From positions 1,996,501 through 2,060,500 of the forward strand of contig NC_016622.1 of assembly GCF_000283655.1 (NCBI RefSeq): DNA of 64,000 bases, written 5' to 3'. Positions 1-12,461 of the stretch are shown piece after piece. Within the stretch, counting starts at the first letter, position 1. Each line of letters opens with the position of its first letter. This DNA comes from Azospirillum lipoferum 4B (GTDB lineage: Bacteria > Pseudomonadota > Alphaproteobacteria > Azospirillales > Azospirillaceae). The position numbers and the translations under genes are program-made. The notes beneath the pieces were generated by a model. That model did not search any database. It was not told the origin of the DNA and worked only from the letters and a program-made list of their open reading frames with translations.

Positions 1-641
1 ACGAGATCGGCGACATGCCGCTATCGTCGCAAACCCGCCTGCTGCGCGTGCTGGCGGAACGGGAGGTGACGCCCATCGGCCGGACCAAGGCGGTGTCGGT
101 GGATGTCCGCGTCATCGGCGCCACCCACCGCGATCTGGTGGAACTGGTCAAGGCCGGCAAATTCCGCGACGACTTGTACTTTCGTCTCAACGGCGCGGTG
201 TTCACCGTGCCGCCGCTGCGCCAGCGCGGGGACCTGGACTGGCTGATCGAAAGGCTGCTGGCCGAGCGGGCGGAGCGTGACGGCGTCGCCTACCGCCTGA
301 CCCCGGCGGCGCTGGCGGCACTGCGCGGCCACGGCTGGCCGGGCAATGTGCGGGAGTTGGTGAATGCGCTGGACTATGCCTGCGCGGTCAGCGACGGCGG
401 GCTGATCGACCTCGCCGACATTCCGGAGCCGGTGCAGCACAGCGGCCTGTTCCAGGCCTGGCCGGCGGAGGCGGCGGAAACGGTGGCGGCGGAGGAGGAT
501 CCCGCCGCGCGGCTGCGCGAGACGCTGCGGCGGCACCATTGGAACGTGTCGGCGACGGCGCGGGCGCTGGGGGTCGACCGGTCGACCATCCACCGGCAGA
601 TGCACCGCTTCGGCATCGTGGCGCCGCATCGGGCGGAGTGA
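1..641 (+). CDS. Sigma-54-dependent Fis-family transcriptional activator, C-terminal part
   Basis: The reading frame is already open at base 1, so the gene begins upstream of the window. It enters at the Walker B motif (DEIGDM) of an AAA+ domain. It then shows the sensor I region RDDLYFRLN, the sensor II motif GWPGNVREL and a C-terminal Fis-type helix-turn-helix (NVSATARALGVDRSTIHR). This is the classic end of an enhancer-binding protein that hydrolyses ATP to open sigma-54 promoters. The signal-sensing N-terminus is missing, so the inducer is unknown. It converges on the hydantoinase/oxoprolinase gene; a regulatory link to that gene cannot be shown. Confidence 0.93.
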   Translation, partial: EIGDMPLSSQTRLLRVLAEREVTPIGRTKAVSVDVRVIGATHRDLVELVKAGKFRDDLYFRLNGAVFTVPPLRQRGDLDWLIERLLAERAERDGVAYRLTPAALAALRGHGWPGNVRELVNALDYACAVSDGGLIDLADIPEPVQHSGLFQAWPAEAAETVAAEEDPAARLRETLRRHHWNVSATARALGVDRSTIHRQMHRFGIVAPHRAE

Positions 642-662
642 GGGGGGAAGTGCTACGGCAGG

Positions 663-797
663 TGCCCCCACCCCATCCCTCCCCCGCTGCGCGGGAGAGG
701 GGGCAGGAGCTTTGCAAGGGTTCAGCGGCAGTCCCCTCTCCCGCAATCGGACCGGCCTTCGGCCGGCCGAGAGCGGGGGAGGGTTAGGGAGGGGGCA
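663..797. repeat. C-rich palindromic intergenic repeat, copy 1
   Basis: An imperfect palindrome of about 135 bp. It opens with TGCCCCC and closes with GGGGGCA, and holds two inner hairpins (CCCCCGC/GCGGGAGAGG and CCCTCTCCCGC/GCGGGGGAGGG). It starts 21 bp after the stop of the sigma-54 activator and fills the gap to the convergent hydantoinase gene. The same layout recurs at 38444, 43908 and, inverted, at 63491. It probably acts as a bidirectional terminator or is a mobile palindromic unit. Confidence 0.8.
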
Positions 798-810
798 TCA
801 CACTCCCCCC

Positions 811-4491
<3,681 letters not shown>

Positions 4492-4688
4492 CGTCGTCGC
4501 ACCCGCCGAATCCCTGCGCGGCAACCGCACCGCGCGTGGGCCGGAGTTTCGCGATCCGGCTGCGAATTTCAACCGCCAGCGTGACCCACGCCCATCAGGG
4601 CAGCGATCAAGACAGGCGGCCGCGGCGGAAAGAACACAGGATCACCGATGAAGCGGCCCTTCGGTCAGGCAACGAGCCGCTACCTATT

Positions 4689-5270
4689 TCATGCGGCAAG
4701 CCGTTGTGGCAGCGCGCCCGACAGGCGGGACAGGATGGCGTTGCCGGTCAGGATGCTGTTGAAGGCGCCGCTGCCGTCCTCCAGCGCTTCCAGGGCGAAG
4801 GAGAACTGGTTGGGCGGCGGCAGTTCGAACAGGGCCGTGACCTCGCCGCCTTCCAGGGCCAGCCGGCCGCCGAAACGGCGGGCCAGGGCACGCGTCCGGA
4901 CATTCTCCGGCAGACACATCATATGGACATGGCGGATGCCGCGGTTGCGGGCGACGGTCAGGATGCGGCGGACCAGCGTGCTGCCGACGCCCTTGCCCTG
5001 CAGTCCCGATTCGACGCTGATGCCGAATTCGGCCTGATCGGGCCAGAGGATGCGGTCGCCGCACAGTTCCGCGGCTCCGCGCAGGACGCCGTCCTCGAAC
5101 GCGCCCAGCAACACCGTCCGGCCCCAGTCGATGGCAGCGCAATGGCGCTCCACCGCCTCGTCCGACAGCGTGCCGGTGAAGCGGGCATAGCGGTCGGAAC
5201 GGTTCAGACGGAGGAGATGCGCCCGATACTGCGGCAGTTCGGTCGGCATGATCTTACGGATGACAGGCAT
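4689..5270 (-). CDS. GNAT-family N-acetyltransferase
   Basis: A 193-aa protein with the GNAT acetyl-CoA loop QGKGVGS at residues 91-97, preceded by the strand EFGISVES and followed by an alpha helix, LVRRILTVARNRG. These features identify an acetyl-CoA-dependent acyltransferase; the acceptor cannot be read from the sequence. The start at 5270 (MPVIRKIMPTEL) begins at the usual first beta strand; the reading frame continues 51 codons further upstream but those codons look non-coding. It is divergent from the TerB/J-domain gene and shares a 307-bp gap with it. Confidence 0.85.
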   Translation of the reverse strand: MPVIRKIMPTELPQYRAHLLRLNRSDRYARFTGTLSDEAVERHCAAIDWGRTVLLGAFEDGVLRGAAELCGDRILWPDQAEFGISVESGLQGKGVGSTLVRRILTVARNRGIRHVHMMCLPENVRTRALARRFGGRLALEGGEVTALFELPPPNQFSFALEALEDGSGAFNSILTGNAILSRLSGALPQRLAA

Positions 5271-5577
5271 GGCTCTGCTCACGGTTCTCGAAATTCGAAA
5301 ACGCATTCGCGCAGAACGTTTTTCCCCAGGACCCGGCGGCGCACGCCCGTGACAAGCGCCAGGCGGTCGCCGTTGTTGTCGAAACCGGCGCTCTCTGCGG
5401 CGCCCTTTACTGCAGTGCAACATGGCCTTCTCGCCGAGATTCGCAAGCGCTTATTAGAAATTCGCAATGCGAACAATGCTGGTATGTTGCGGCTGCGCCA
5501 CAGTTGGCCGATAACCGGACGGCGGCTATGCTGCCGGCCGACGGGATGACGGGCGGGCGGAACGCGGAAGGCGAAGC
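5271..5577. other. Divergent intergenic region without a recognised gene
   Basis: This 307-bp gap separates the minus-strand GNAT gene from the plus-strand TerB/J-domain gene. It is AT-richer around 5440-5520 than the flanking genes, as expected for divergent promoters. I could not assign a confident -35/-10 pair, an RNA gene or a repeat. Confidence 0.5.
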
Positions 5578-6357
5578 ATGAGCATTTGGGGCAGGATCCT
5601 GAACAGCGCGGCTAGCCTGTTCAGCGGCGGGCCGCTGGGCAGCCTTCTCGGCGGGCTTGCCGGGCAGGCGGTGGACCTGTGGTCGCCCTGCGGCGCCGGC
5701 GACCAGCGCAAGGCCATGACCGATGCGGAGGCCGAGGAGGCCAAGCAGACCGTCGCCTTCACCATCGGCGTGATCGCCCTCGCCGCGAAGATGGCGCGGG
5801 CCGACGGCGTGGTGAAGCGGGTGGAGGTCGACACCTTCAAGCGGCTGTTCCGCGTCCCGGCCGACGAGTTGGCCAATGTCGGCCGCGTCTTCGACCTCGC
5901 CCGCCGCGACACCCATGGTTTCGAGGAATATGCCCGCCAGATCGCCAACCTGTTCGAGGACAGGCACGCGGTGCTGGAGGAACTGCTCGACAGCCTGCTG
6001 TTGATAGCCGAGGCCGACGACGAGTTGCACGAGACGGAGGTGGAGTATCTGCGCGCCATCGCCGTGATCTTCGGCTTCGACGAGGCGGAATTCCGCCGCA
6101 TCGTCGCCGGGCACCATATGGCCGGCGGCCCGACCGATTCGGACCCCTATGCGGTGCTGGGCGTGCCGCGCACCGCCGGCGACGACGCGATCAAGGCCGC
6201 CCACCGCGCGCTGGTGCGCGAACACCACCCCGACCGGCTGATCGCCCAGGGCATGCCGCAGGAGTTCGTGGATCTGGCGACGCAGAAGCTCGCGCTCGTC
6301 AACGCTGCCTATGACCGCATCCGCCGTGAACGGGAAGGCAGTGCCGCGCTGCTCTAG
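5578..6357 (+). CDS. TerB-like/J-domain co-chaperone (DjlA-like)
   Basis: A 259-aa protein. Residues about 45-175 form a TerB-type helical domain, with two similar acidic halves (ADGVVKRVEVDTF and ADDELHETEVEYL) as in metal-binding TerB folds. Residues about 188-255 are a J-domain with the essential HPD triad at 217-219, which would stimulate DnaK ATPase activity. The order TerB then J matches DjlA. DjlA is anchored by an N-terminal transmembrane helix; here the N-terminus has only a Gly/Leu-rich amphipathic stretch (residues 10-33), so membrane association is uncertain. It appears monocistronic. Confidence 0.85.
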   Translation: MSIWGRILNSAASLFSGGPLGSLLGGLAGQAVDLWSPCGAGDQRKAMTDAEAEEAKQTVAFTIGVIALAAKMARADGVVKRVEVDTFKRLFRVPADELANVGRVFDLARRDTHGFEEYARQIANLFEDRHAVLEELLDSLLLIAEADDELHETEVEYLRAIAVIFGFDEAEFRRIVAGHHMAGGPTDSDPYAVLGVPRTAGDDAIKAAHRALVREHHPDRLIAQGMPQEFVDLATQKLALVNAAYDRIRREREGSAALL

Positions 6358-6486
6358 CATGTCGCGATTCGTCACGATGTGACTGGATTTTAAATTGCTT
6401 TGTCGTGGGCTTTATCCCGCTTTCTGACATATCGTTCCCGATGGGGCGGGCGACCGGTTGCCCGCAGGATCTGGGAACGAGACGAC

Positions 6487-7623
6487 ATGCAACGCACGAT
6501 CATCCGAACGATCTTCGCTGCAGCTTTGGGAACCACATTGGCGGCAGGAACGCTCTGCGCCGCTCAGGCGCAGACCGCATCCATCGACAGCCCGGTGGTG
6601 CTGGGTCAGCCGCTGACGCTTAATCTGGGGGCTCCGCCGTCCGGCACCGACTGCCCGACCCAGGCCGCGGCGCTCAACGCGCAAGGGCTGGTCCTGGTCG
6701 CCAACGGCCAGACCATTCCGGGCGCCCGCGCCAGCTTCGGCTGCTCGGCCAAGGGCGAACTGGTCGGCACCGCCTCCACCTCCATCGCCGGCAACGGTGA
6801 CGACGCGGCACAGCGCCGGGCGGCATGGCAAACCGCCTTCAGCGGCTTCTTCAGCCTTTCCGGCACCAAGACACTGCCGGTCGCCTTCGGCCCGGCCACC
6901 GGCGGCATGACCACCGCGCCGAAGCTGGTCGCCATCCAGGGCGCGAGTGACCGCGATCTCGGGCTGGCCGGCCTGTGGTTCGCGCTTGTGGCTGCGGGGT
7001 TCCTGTTCGCCTTCTTCCGCCATTTCGGCCGCATGGATTCGATCACCCCGGTGCAGGGCGTGCCGATGCCTGCCAATTACCGGGCGCCCTACAGCCTCGC
7101 CCGCTTCCAGCTTCTGTGGTGGAGCGGGATCGTCACCGCCTCCTACGTCGCCATCCTGACCATCACCGGATCGATGGACACCGTCACCACCGGCACCATG
7201 GCGCTGATGGGGATCGTCGGCGGCACCTCCGTGCTCGCCGCCTTCCAGGACCGCCGGCCGGGCGACGACGAGACCCGGCGCCAGCAGCATGCCGCCACCT
7301 ACCGCGCCGCCGCCGCGGCCAACCCGCCCGATCAGGCGACGATGGCCGCCAGCCTGGACGAGGTCTATCCGCCGACGCAGGGGCTGCTGCCGGACCTGCT
7401 GAGCGATGCCGCCGGCTACAACATCCACCGCCTGCAGCTGCTGGCCTGGACCATGGTGCTGGGCATCACCTTCCTCTACGAGGTCACCCGCACGCTGGGC
7501 ATGCCGGAGCTGTCGGCCAACCTGCTGGCCCTGACCGGCATCAGCAACGGCACCTATTTCGGCTTCAAGCTGCAGGAGCAGCAGGTGGCGACGCCGACCG
7601 GACCGGCTCCGGCGGCGGGGTAA
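6487..7623 (+). CDS. Membrane protein of unknown function with signal peptide
   Basis: I do not recognise the family. The 378-aa product begins with a clear signal peptide ending in AQA near residue 26. About 130 residues of extracytoplasmic domain follow, with two Cys (DCPTQA and GCSAKG) that could form a disulfide. Hydrophobic segments lie near 158-181, 206-228, 237-255, 315-337 and 342-362. Two of these are internally similar (TMALMGIVGGTS and LLALTGISNGTY, each after an LQLL/FQLLW helix), suggesting a duplicated two-helix module. The reading frame is open from 6400, but the ATG at 6487 starts exactly at the signal peptide. Confidence 0.75.
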   Translation: MQRTIIRTIFAAALGTTLAAGTLCAAQAQTASIDSPVVLGQPLTLNLGAPPSGTDCPTQAAALNAQGLVLVANGQTIPGARASFGCSAKGELVGTASTSIAGNGDDAAQRRAAWQTAFSGFFSLSGTKTLPVAFGPATGGMTTAPKLVAIQGASDRDLGLAGLWFALVAAGFLFAFFRHFGRMDSITPVQGVPMPANYRAPYSLARFQLLWWSGIVTASYVAILTITGSMDTVTTGTMALMGIVGGTSVLAAFQDRRPGDDETRRQQHAATYRAAAAANPPDQATMAASLDEVYPPTQGLLPDLLSDAAGYNIHRLQLLAWTMVLGITFLYEVTRTLGMPELSANLLALTGISNGTYFGFKLQEQQVATPTGPAPAAG

Positions 7624-7740
7624 GGGGAGCCCGGCTCCGCAGGACGCAACCCGCCCAACCGTTTTTCCGGGTCGCGGTGGAGGGGGATGGCGCGCTATAA
7701 CCCATCCCCTTCCCTCGATTTTCCGGCGCACGAACGGTCC

Positions 7741-9570
7741 ATGGCTCCTCCCGCACCCATCACGGCGCTCCAGGGCGTCACCGTCACCTTCGGCGGCCGT
7801 CCGCTGTTCGACGGCATCGACCTGTCCATCGCCCGCGGCGACCGCGCCTGTCTGGTCGGCCGCAACGGGTCGGGCAAGTCGACGCTGATGAAGGTGCTGG
7901 CCGGGATGATCCACCCCGACGGCGGCACCGTCTTCGTCCAGCCGGGCGCCCGCCTCGCCTATCTGCCGCAGGAGCCGGACTTCACCGGCTGCGCCACCGT
8001 TCACGACTATGTCGTGCAGGGCCTGCCCGCCGACGAGCAGGACGAGGCCCACCGGGTCGACGCCGTGCTGGACCGGCTGCAGGTGGACGGCAGCCTCGAC
8101 CCCCGCACCCTGTCAGGCGGCGAGTCGCGCCGCACGGCGCTGGCCCGCACGCTGGTCGGCAACCCCGACGTCATGTTGCTGGACGAGCCGACCAACCACC
8201 TCGACCTCCCCACCATCGAGTGGCTGGAGGAGGAACTGCTGTCCTTCCGCGGCGGGCTGCTGCTGATCAGCCACGACCGCGCCTTCCTGAACCGGCTGGC
8301 CAAGCGCACGCTGTGGCTCGACCGCGGCACGGTGCGCGCCACCGATCGCGGCTTCGCCGAGTTCGAGACCTGGCAGGCCGAGGTGTTCGAGGCGGAGGAG
8401 GCCGCGGCCCACAAGCTGGACCGCAAGATCGAAAGCGAGATGAAGTGGTTGCGCGAGGGCATTTCCGCCCGGCGCACCCGCAACATGGGGCGCGTGCGCA
8501 ACCTGCTGGACCTGCGCGCCGGACGTGCCGAGCAGATCAAGGGAGGCCAGCAGGCCAAGCTCGCCATCGCCGAGGCGGAGCGCGGCGGCCGGCTGGTGAT
8601 CGAGGCGACCGGCATCTCCAAGGGCTTCGACACGCCCGACGGCCGCAAGACCATCGTGAAGAACTTCTCCACCCGCATCCTGCGCGGCGACCGGGTGGGT
8701 CTGATCGGGCCGAACGGCGCCGGCAAGTCCACCCTGCTGAAGATGCTGACCGGCCAGCTCGATCCCGACGAGGGCACGGTGAAGCTCGGCACCAACCTCG
8801 ACACCGCCTATTTCGACCAGCGGCGCGAGGGCCTGGATCCGGAGGACACCATCCGCAAGGTGCTGTGCCCGTTCGGCGGCGATGCGGTGATGGTCAACGG
8901 CGTGTCGCGCCATGTCGCCGGCTACATCAAGGACTTCCTCTTCGACACCCGGCAGCTGGACAGCCCGGTCAAGGCGCTGTCGGGCGGCGAGCGCAACCGG
9001 CTGCTGCTGGCCCGCCTGTTCGCCAAGCCCAGCAACATGATGATCCTCGACGAGCCGACCAACGACCTCGACATGGACACGCTGGACCTGCTGGAGGACG
9101 TGCTGGGCGACTATCAGGGCACGCTGCTGCTGGTCAGCCACGACCGCGACTTCCTCGACCGGCTGGTGACCGCCACCATCGCGCTGGAGGGTGACGGCAC
9201 CGCCACCGAATATGCCGGCGGCTATTCCGACTATCTGGTGCAGCGGCCGGCCAAGGCGGCCCCCGCCGTCGCCGCCAAGCCGAAGCCGGCCACCACGGCG
9301 CCGGCCGCCGCGGCCAAGCCGCGCGGCAAGCTGAGCTACAAGGACCAGCGCGAGCTGGACGAGCTGCCGGCCCGCATGGATGGGCTGGGGGCGGAGATCG
9401 CCAAGCTGGAGAAGGCGCTGGCCGACCCCGACCTGTTCACCCGCGATCCCGCCAAATTCCAGAAGACCAGCGAACAGCTGCACGCCAAGCAGGCCGACCT
9501 CGCCGCGGCGGAGGAGCGCTGGCTGGAGCTGGAGGCGATGCGCGAGGAGCTGGAAGGCGGCCGGGCATGA
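7741..9570 (+). CDS. uup: ABC-F ATPase Uup
   Basis: A 609-aa soluble protein with two ABC domains and no membrane segments. Walker A motifs are GRNGSGKST (near 40) and GPNGAGKST (near 323). The signatures are LSGGESRR and LSGGERNR, and both domains have the ABC-F DEPTNHLD/DEPTNDLD Walker B. A charged Ala/Pro linker leads to the C-terminal coiled coil (about 530-605) typical of Uup, which binds DNA and ribosomes and acts in genome stability and translation. The ATG at 7741 fits the usual family N-terminus. An in-frame ATG at 7687 has a GGAGG, but placed only 3 nt away. Its last 4 nt overlap the EamA gene. Confidence 0.93.
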   Translation: MAPPAPITALQGVTVTFGGRPLFDGIDLSIARGDRACLVGRNGSGKSTLMKVLAGMIHPDGGTVFVQPGARLAYLPQEPDFTGCATVHDYVVQGLPADEQDEAHRVDAVLDRLQVDGSLDPRTLSGGESRRTALARTLVGNPDVMLLDEPTNHLDLPTIEWLEEELLSFRGGLLLISHDRAFLNRLAKRTLWLDRGTVRATDRGFAEFETWQAEVFEAEEAAAHKLDRKIESEMKWLREGISARRTRNMGRVRNLLDLRAGRAEQIKGGQQAKLAIAEAERGGRLVIEATGISKGFDTPDGRKTIVKNFSTRILRGDRVGLIGPNGAGKSTLLKMLTGQLDPDEGTVKLGTNLDTAYFDQRREGLDPEDTIRKVLCPFGGDAVMVNGVSRHVAGYIKDFLFDTRQLDSPVKALSGGERNRLLLARLFAKPSNMMILDEPTNDLDMDTLDLLEDVLGDYQGTLLLVSHDRDFLDRLVTATIALEGDGTATEYAGGYSDYLVQRPAKAAPAVAAKPKPATTAPAAAAKPRGKLSYKDQRELDELPARMDGLGAEIAKLEKALADPDLFTRDPAKFQKTSEQLHAKQADLAAAEERWLELEAMREELEGGRA

Positions 9571-10445
9571 GTTTCGCCCACACGCTCCAGGCGCTGGCGG
9601 TGATGGCGCTGTGGGGGCTGAACTTCGTCGTGGCGAAATGGGCGCTGGCGGAATTCCCGCCGCTGTTCGTCATGTTCATTCGCTTCGCCCTGGTGGCGGT
9701 GCTGATCATCCCCTTCTTCCGCATGCCGCGGGACAAGCTGTGGAAGATCGCGCTGCTGTCGGTGACGCTCGGCAGCATCCATTTCCCGATGATGTTCACC
9801 GGGCTGCAGGGGATCGACGCCGCCACCGCATCGCTGGCGGCACAGGCGCAGGTGCCCTTCTCCTCGCTTCTGGCGGCGGTGGTTTTCAAGGACAAGCTGG
9901 GCTGGCGCCGCGGCATCGGCATGGCCGCCGCCTTCGCCGGGGTGGCGGTGATCGCGGGCGAGCCGCGGCTGGGCGAATCGCTCTTTTCGCTGCTGCTGAT
10001 CCTGGCCGCGAGCTTCGCCTTTGCGGTGGCGAGCGTGCAGATGAAGCTGATCGGCGCGGTGAACGGCTTCGCCGTCAACGGCTGGATGGCGCTGTTCGCC
10101 ATGCCGCAGTTGCTGGTCCTGTCGCTGCTGCTGGAGCATGGCCAGATGGAGGCGCTGGCGAATTCCACCTGGGTGGGCTGGGCATCGATCGTCTACATGG
10201 CGGTCGCCGTCACCATCATCGCCTATGGGCTGTGGTATCCGCTGCTCGGCCGCTACTCCGTCAACCAGACCATGCCCTATCTGCTGACGGTGCCGATCTT
10301 CGGCGTCGCATCGGGCGCGCTGCTGATGGGGGATCCGCTGACGATCAACCTCGCCATCGGCGGGTTGCTGACCGTCGGCGGCGTCGCGGTGATCGTCCGG
10401 CGCGGGCCGAAGGCGGTCAACGAAACGGTCACCAATCCAACATGA
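9567..10445 (+). CDS. EamA/DMT-family transporter
   Basis: A 292-aa inner-membrane protein with about ten hydrophobic helices in two EamA repeats. The first opens with MALWGLNFVVAKWAL, the second near residue 145. The conserved Pro/Gly-rich turns of the drug/metabolite transporter superfamily are present. Members export amino acids or other metabolites; the substrate cannot be predicted here. It starts in an ATGA overlap with uup and ends in an ATGA overlap with the amidase, so the three genes are probably translationally coupled. Confidence 0.88.
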   Translation: MSFAHTLQALAVMALWGLNFVVAKWALAEFPPLFVMFIRFALVAVLIIPFFRMPRDKLWKIALLSVTLGSIHFPMMFTGLQGIDAATASLAAQAQVPFSSLLAAVVFKDKLGWRRGIGMAAAFAGVAVIAGEPRLGESLFSLLLILAASFAFAVASVQMKLIGAVNGFAVNGWMALFAMPQLLVLSLLLEHGQMEALANSTWVGWASIVYMAVAVTIIAYGLWYPLLGRYSVNQTMPYLLTVPIFGVASGALLMGDPLTINLAIGGLLTVGGVAVIVRRGPKAVNETVTNPT

Positions 10446-11149
10446 ACGCCTTCCGCCGGATCGACCTCCCCTCCCCCAACCATGGCCCTCGGGCCGAGGG
10501 TGCGCGGGTGGAGCTGTTGATCCTGCACTACACCGGCATGCCGACCGCCGCCGATGCGCTTGACCGGCTGTGCGATCCGGCGGCCCAGGTCAGCGCCCAT
10601 TACACAGTGGACGAGGACGGCACCGTCTACGCCCATGTGCCGGAGGACCGGCGCGCCTGGCATGCCGGCCGGTCGAGCTGGGGTGGGGTGGAGGACGTGA
10701 ACAGCCGCTCCATCGGCGTCGAGATCGTCAACCCCGGCCACGAGTTCGGCTATCGCCCCTTCCCGCCGGTGCAGATGGCGGCGGTGGCGGAGCTTTGCCG
10801 CGGCATCGTGGAGCGCCACGGGATCGCCCCCGCCGACGTGCTGGGCCACAGCGACGTGGCGCCCTCCCGCAAGGAGGATCCGGGCGAGCTGTTCGACTGG
10901 CCGGGCCTTGCCACCCAGGGGATCGGGCTCTGGCCCACGCCGTCCCAGGCCGATGAGGGTTCCTTCACCGATGCCCCCGTCACCGGCGCCGAAGTCGCCG
11001 CGCTGCTGGGACGCTATGGGTACGACCCGGCCGAGCCGCGAGCGCTGCTGGCTTTCCAGCGCCATTTCCATCCCGATTGCCTGACCGGCACCCCGGATGC
11101 CGAGACGCTGCGGCGCCTGCGCGCGCTGCTGCGGCTGACGGGGCGGTGA
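10442..11149 (+). CDS. N-acetylmuramoyl-L-alanine amidase, AmiD/AmpD type
   Basis: A 235-aa zinc amidase of the Amidase_2 fold. Metal ligands are expected at His29 (in ILHYTG) and in GHSDVAPSRKEDPG near 139-149. The C-terminal part (LLGRYGYDP...LLAFQRHFHPD) matches the peptidoglycan-binding helical domain that distinguishes E. coli AmiD from AmpD. Such enzymes cut the bond between MurNAc (or anhydro-MurNAc) and the stem peptide. E. coli AmiD is an outer-membrane lipoprotein, but no signal peptide or lipobox is visible here, so a cytoplasmic recycling role like that of AmpD is plausible. ATGA overlap with the EamA gene. Confidence 0.9.
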   Translation: MNAFRRIDLPSPNHGPRAEGARVELLILHYTGMPTAADALDRLCDPAAQVSAHYTVDEDGTVYAHVPEDRRAWHAGRSSWGGVEDVNSRSIGVEIVNPGHEFGYRPFPPVQMAAVAELCRGIVERHGIAPADVLGHSDVAPSRKEDPGELFDWPGLATQGIGLWPTPSQADEGSFTDAPVTGAEVAALLGRYGYDPAEPRALLAFQRHFHPDCLTGTPDAETLRRLRALLRLTGR

Positions 11150-11218
11150 TGGCCACTCGCCCCGGCGGCGCCGATCCCTTATATTAGGCACTCCGGCCCA
11201 GCTGAGCGGGAGAGCGGC

Positions 11219-11815
11219 ATGTCGTCCCTGGCCTACAAGCGGATGAGCCTCGACGAGTTCCTGTCGTGGGACGATGGGACGCAGACCCGCTACGAGTTGA
11301 TCGACGGCGTGCCGGTGGCGATGGCGCCCAGTTACGGTGCCCACCAGATCGTCGCAGGAAACATCGCCCGCCATGTCGGCAACGCGCTCGACAAACGTCC
11401 GCCCTGCCATGTCCGATCCGAAGCCGGCATCCTGAAGCCCAACAGCTTCCGCAACTTCTTTCAGGCCGATCTTGCCGTCACCTGCACGCCGCACCGGCAT
11501 GGGCAGTACCACACGCCCGACCCGCTGGTGATCGTCGAGATCCTGTCGCGATCCACCGAGGACCACGACCGCAGGGTGAAGCTGCCGGTCTACCGCTCCA
11601 TCCCGTCGGTGCAGGAAATCCTGCTGGTGCAGAGCGAGTTCCTGTTCGTCGAGGTGCATCGCCGGCTGGACGACAGCCGCTGGCAATGCGACCTGCTGGT
11701 GGAGCCTGGGGACGTGCTTCGACTGGACAGCATAGGCGTCGAGGTGCCGGTGTCGGCACTCTACGCCAATGTGGAACTGGGACCGGAGCCGTCGGACGTC
11801 GAACAGGCTCCCTGA
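11219..11815 (+). CDS. Uma2-family (DUF820) endonuclease-like protein
   Basis: A 198-aa protein with the Uma2 pattern: MSLDEFLSW...RYELIDGVPVAM at the N-terminus, then ADLAVTC and PLVIVEILSRSTEDHDRRVK, which carry the Asp, Glu and Lys of a PD-(D/E)xK nuclease core. The family is abundant in cyanobacteria and soil bacteria and its biological role is not established. A GAG-rich site (GCGGGAGAGCGGC) lies just before the ATG. It stands alone between the amidase gene and rnpB. Confidence 0.85.
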   Translation: MSSLAYKRMSLDEFLSWDDGTQTRYELIDGVPVAMAPSYGAHQIVAGNIARHVGNALDKRPPCHVRSEAGILKPNSFRNFFQADLAVTCTPHRHGQYHTPDPLVIVEILSRSTEDHDRRVKLPVYRSIPSVQEILLVQSEFLFVEVHRRLDDSRWQCDLLVEPGDVLRLDSIGVEVPVSALYANVELGPEPSDVEQAP

Positions 11816-11848
11816 TCTGCCCCTTGCTCCGAATTCGCTATTTGGGAT

Positions 11849-11875
11849 TTGCCCCCACTGCCGCTTCTCTATATG
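11849..11875 (+). promoter_or_regulatory. Predicted rnpB promoter
   Basis: A TATATG -10 element (11870-11875) lies about 7 nt before the first base of the RNase P RNA terminal helix. A TTGCCC -35-like element is at 11849-11854; the spacer is short at 15 bp. The position, not the -35 match, is the main support. Confidence 0.5.
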
Positions 11876-11881
11876 AACGGT

Positions 11882-12290
<409 letters not shown>

Positions 12291-12343
12291 CCCGCACCAT
12301 CGCCCATTCCATCCCGGTTCGGGCAGCCGGCCGGGCCGCATGG

Positions 12344-12388
12344 TCCCATGCCGCCCCAATGGCGGCAGTCCTGACCCATGCCGCCCCA
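12344..12388 (-). promoter_or_regulatory. Upstream MraZ-box array A (four pentamers)
   Basis: NCCCA pentamers start at 12344, 12354, 12374 and 12384. All are on one 10-bp phase, with one position (12364) degenerate. Read on the minus strand they are TGGGN boxes separated by 5-nt spacers, two of which are CGGCA. This is the spacing reported for MraZ operators in E. coli, although the array lies 650 bp from mraZ. Confidence 0.55.
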
Positions 12389-12425
12389 TGGCGACACTAT
12401 TTTGCCCCCGCCCCGCCCAATCGGA

Positions 12426-12450
12426 TGGTTCGGCATGGGACGGCATGGGC
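12426..12450 (+). promoter_or_regulatory. Upstream MraZ-box pair B
   Basis: On the plus strand TGGGA (12436) and TGGGC (12446) are separated by CGGCA. A degenerate TGGTT lies one 10-bp step upstream at 12426. The 15-mer TGGGA-CGGCA-TGGGC is identical to the one on the opposite strand at 12889-12903. Confidence 0.5.
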
Positions 12451-12461
12451 GCTCTCCGGCG

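Noticed and set aside
7687-7741. Longer Uup start at 7687
   Set aside because: GGAGG is only 3 nt from the ATG, and the 18 added residues do not resemble the family N-terminus. The ATG at 7741 matches it, although its own ribosome site is weak.
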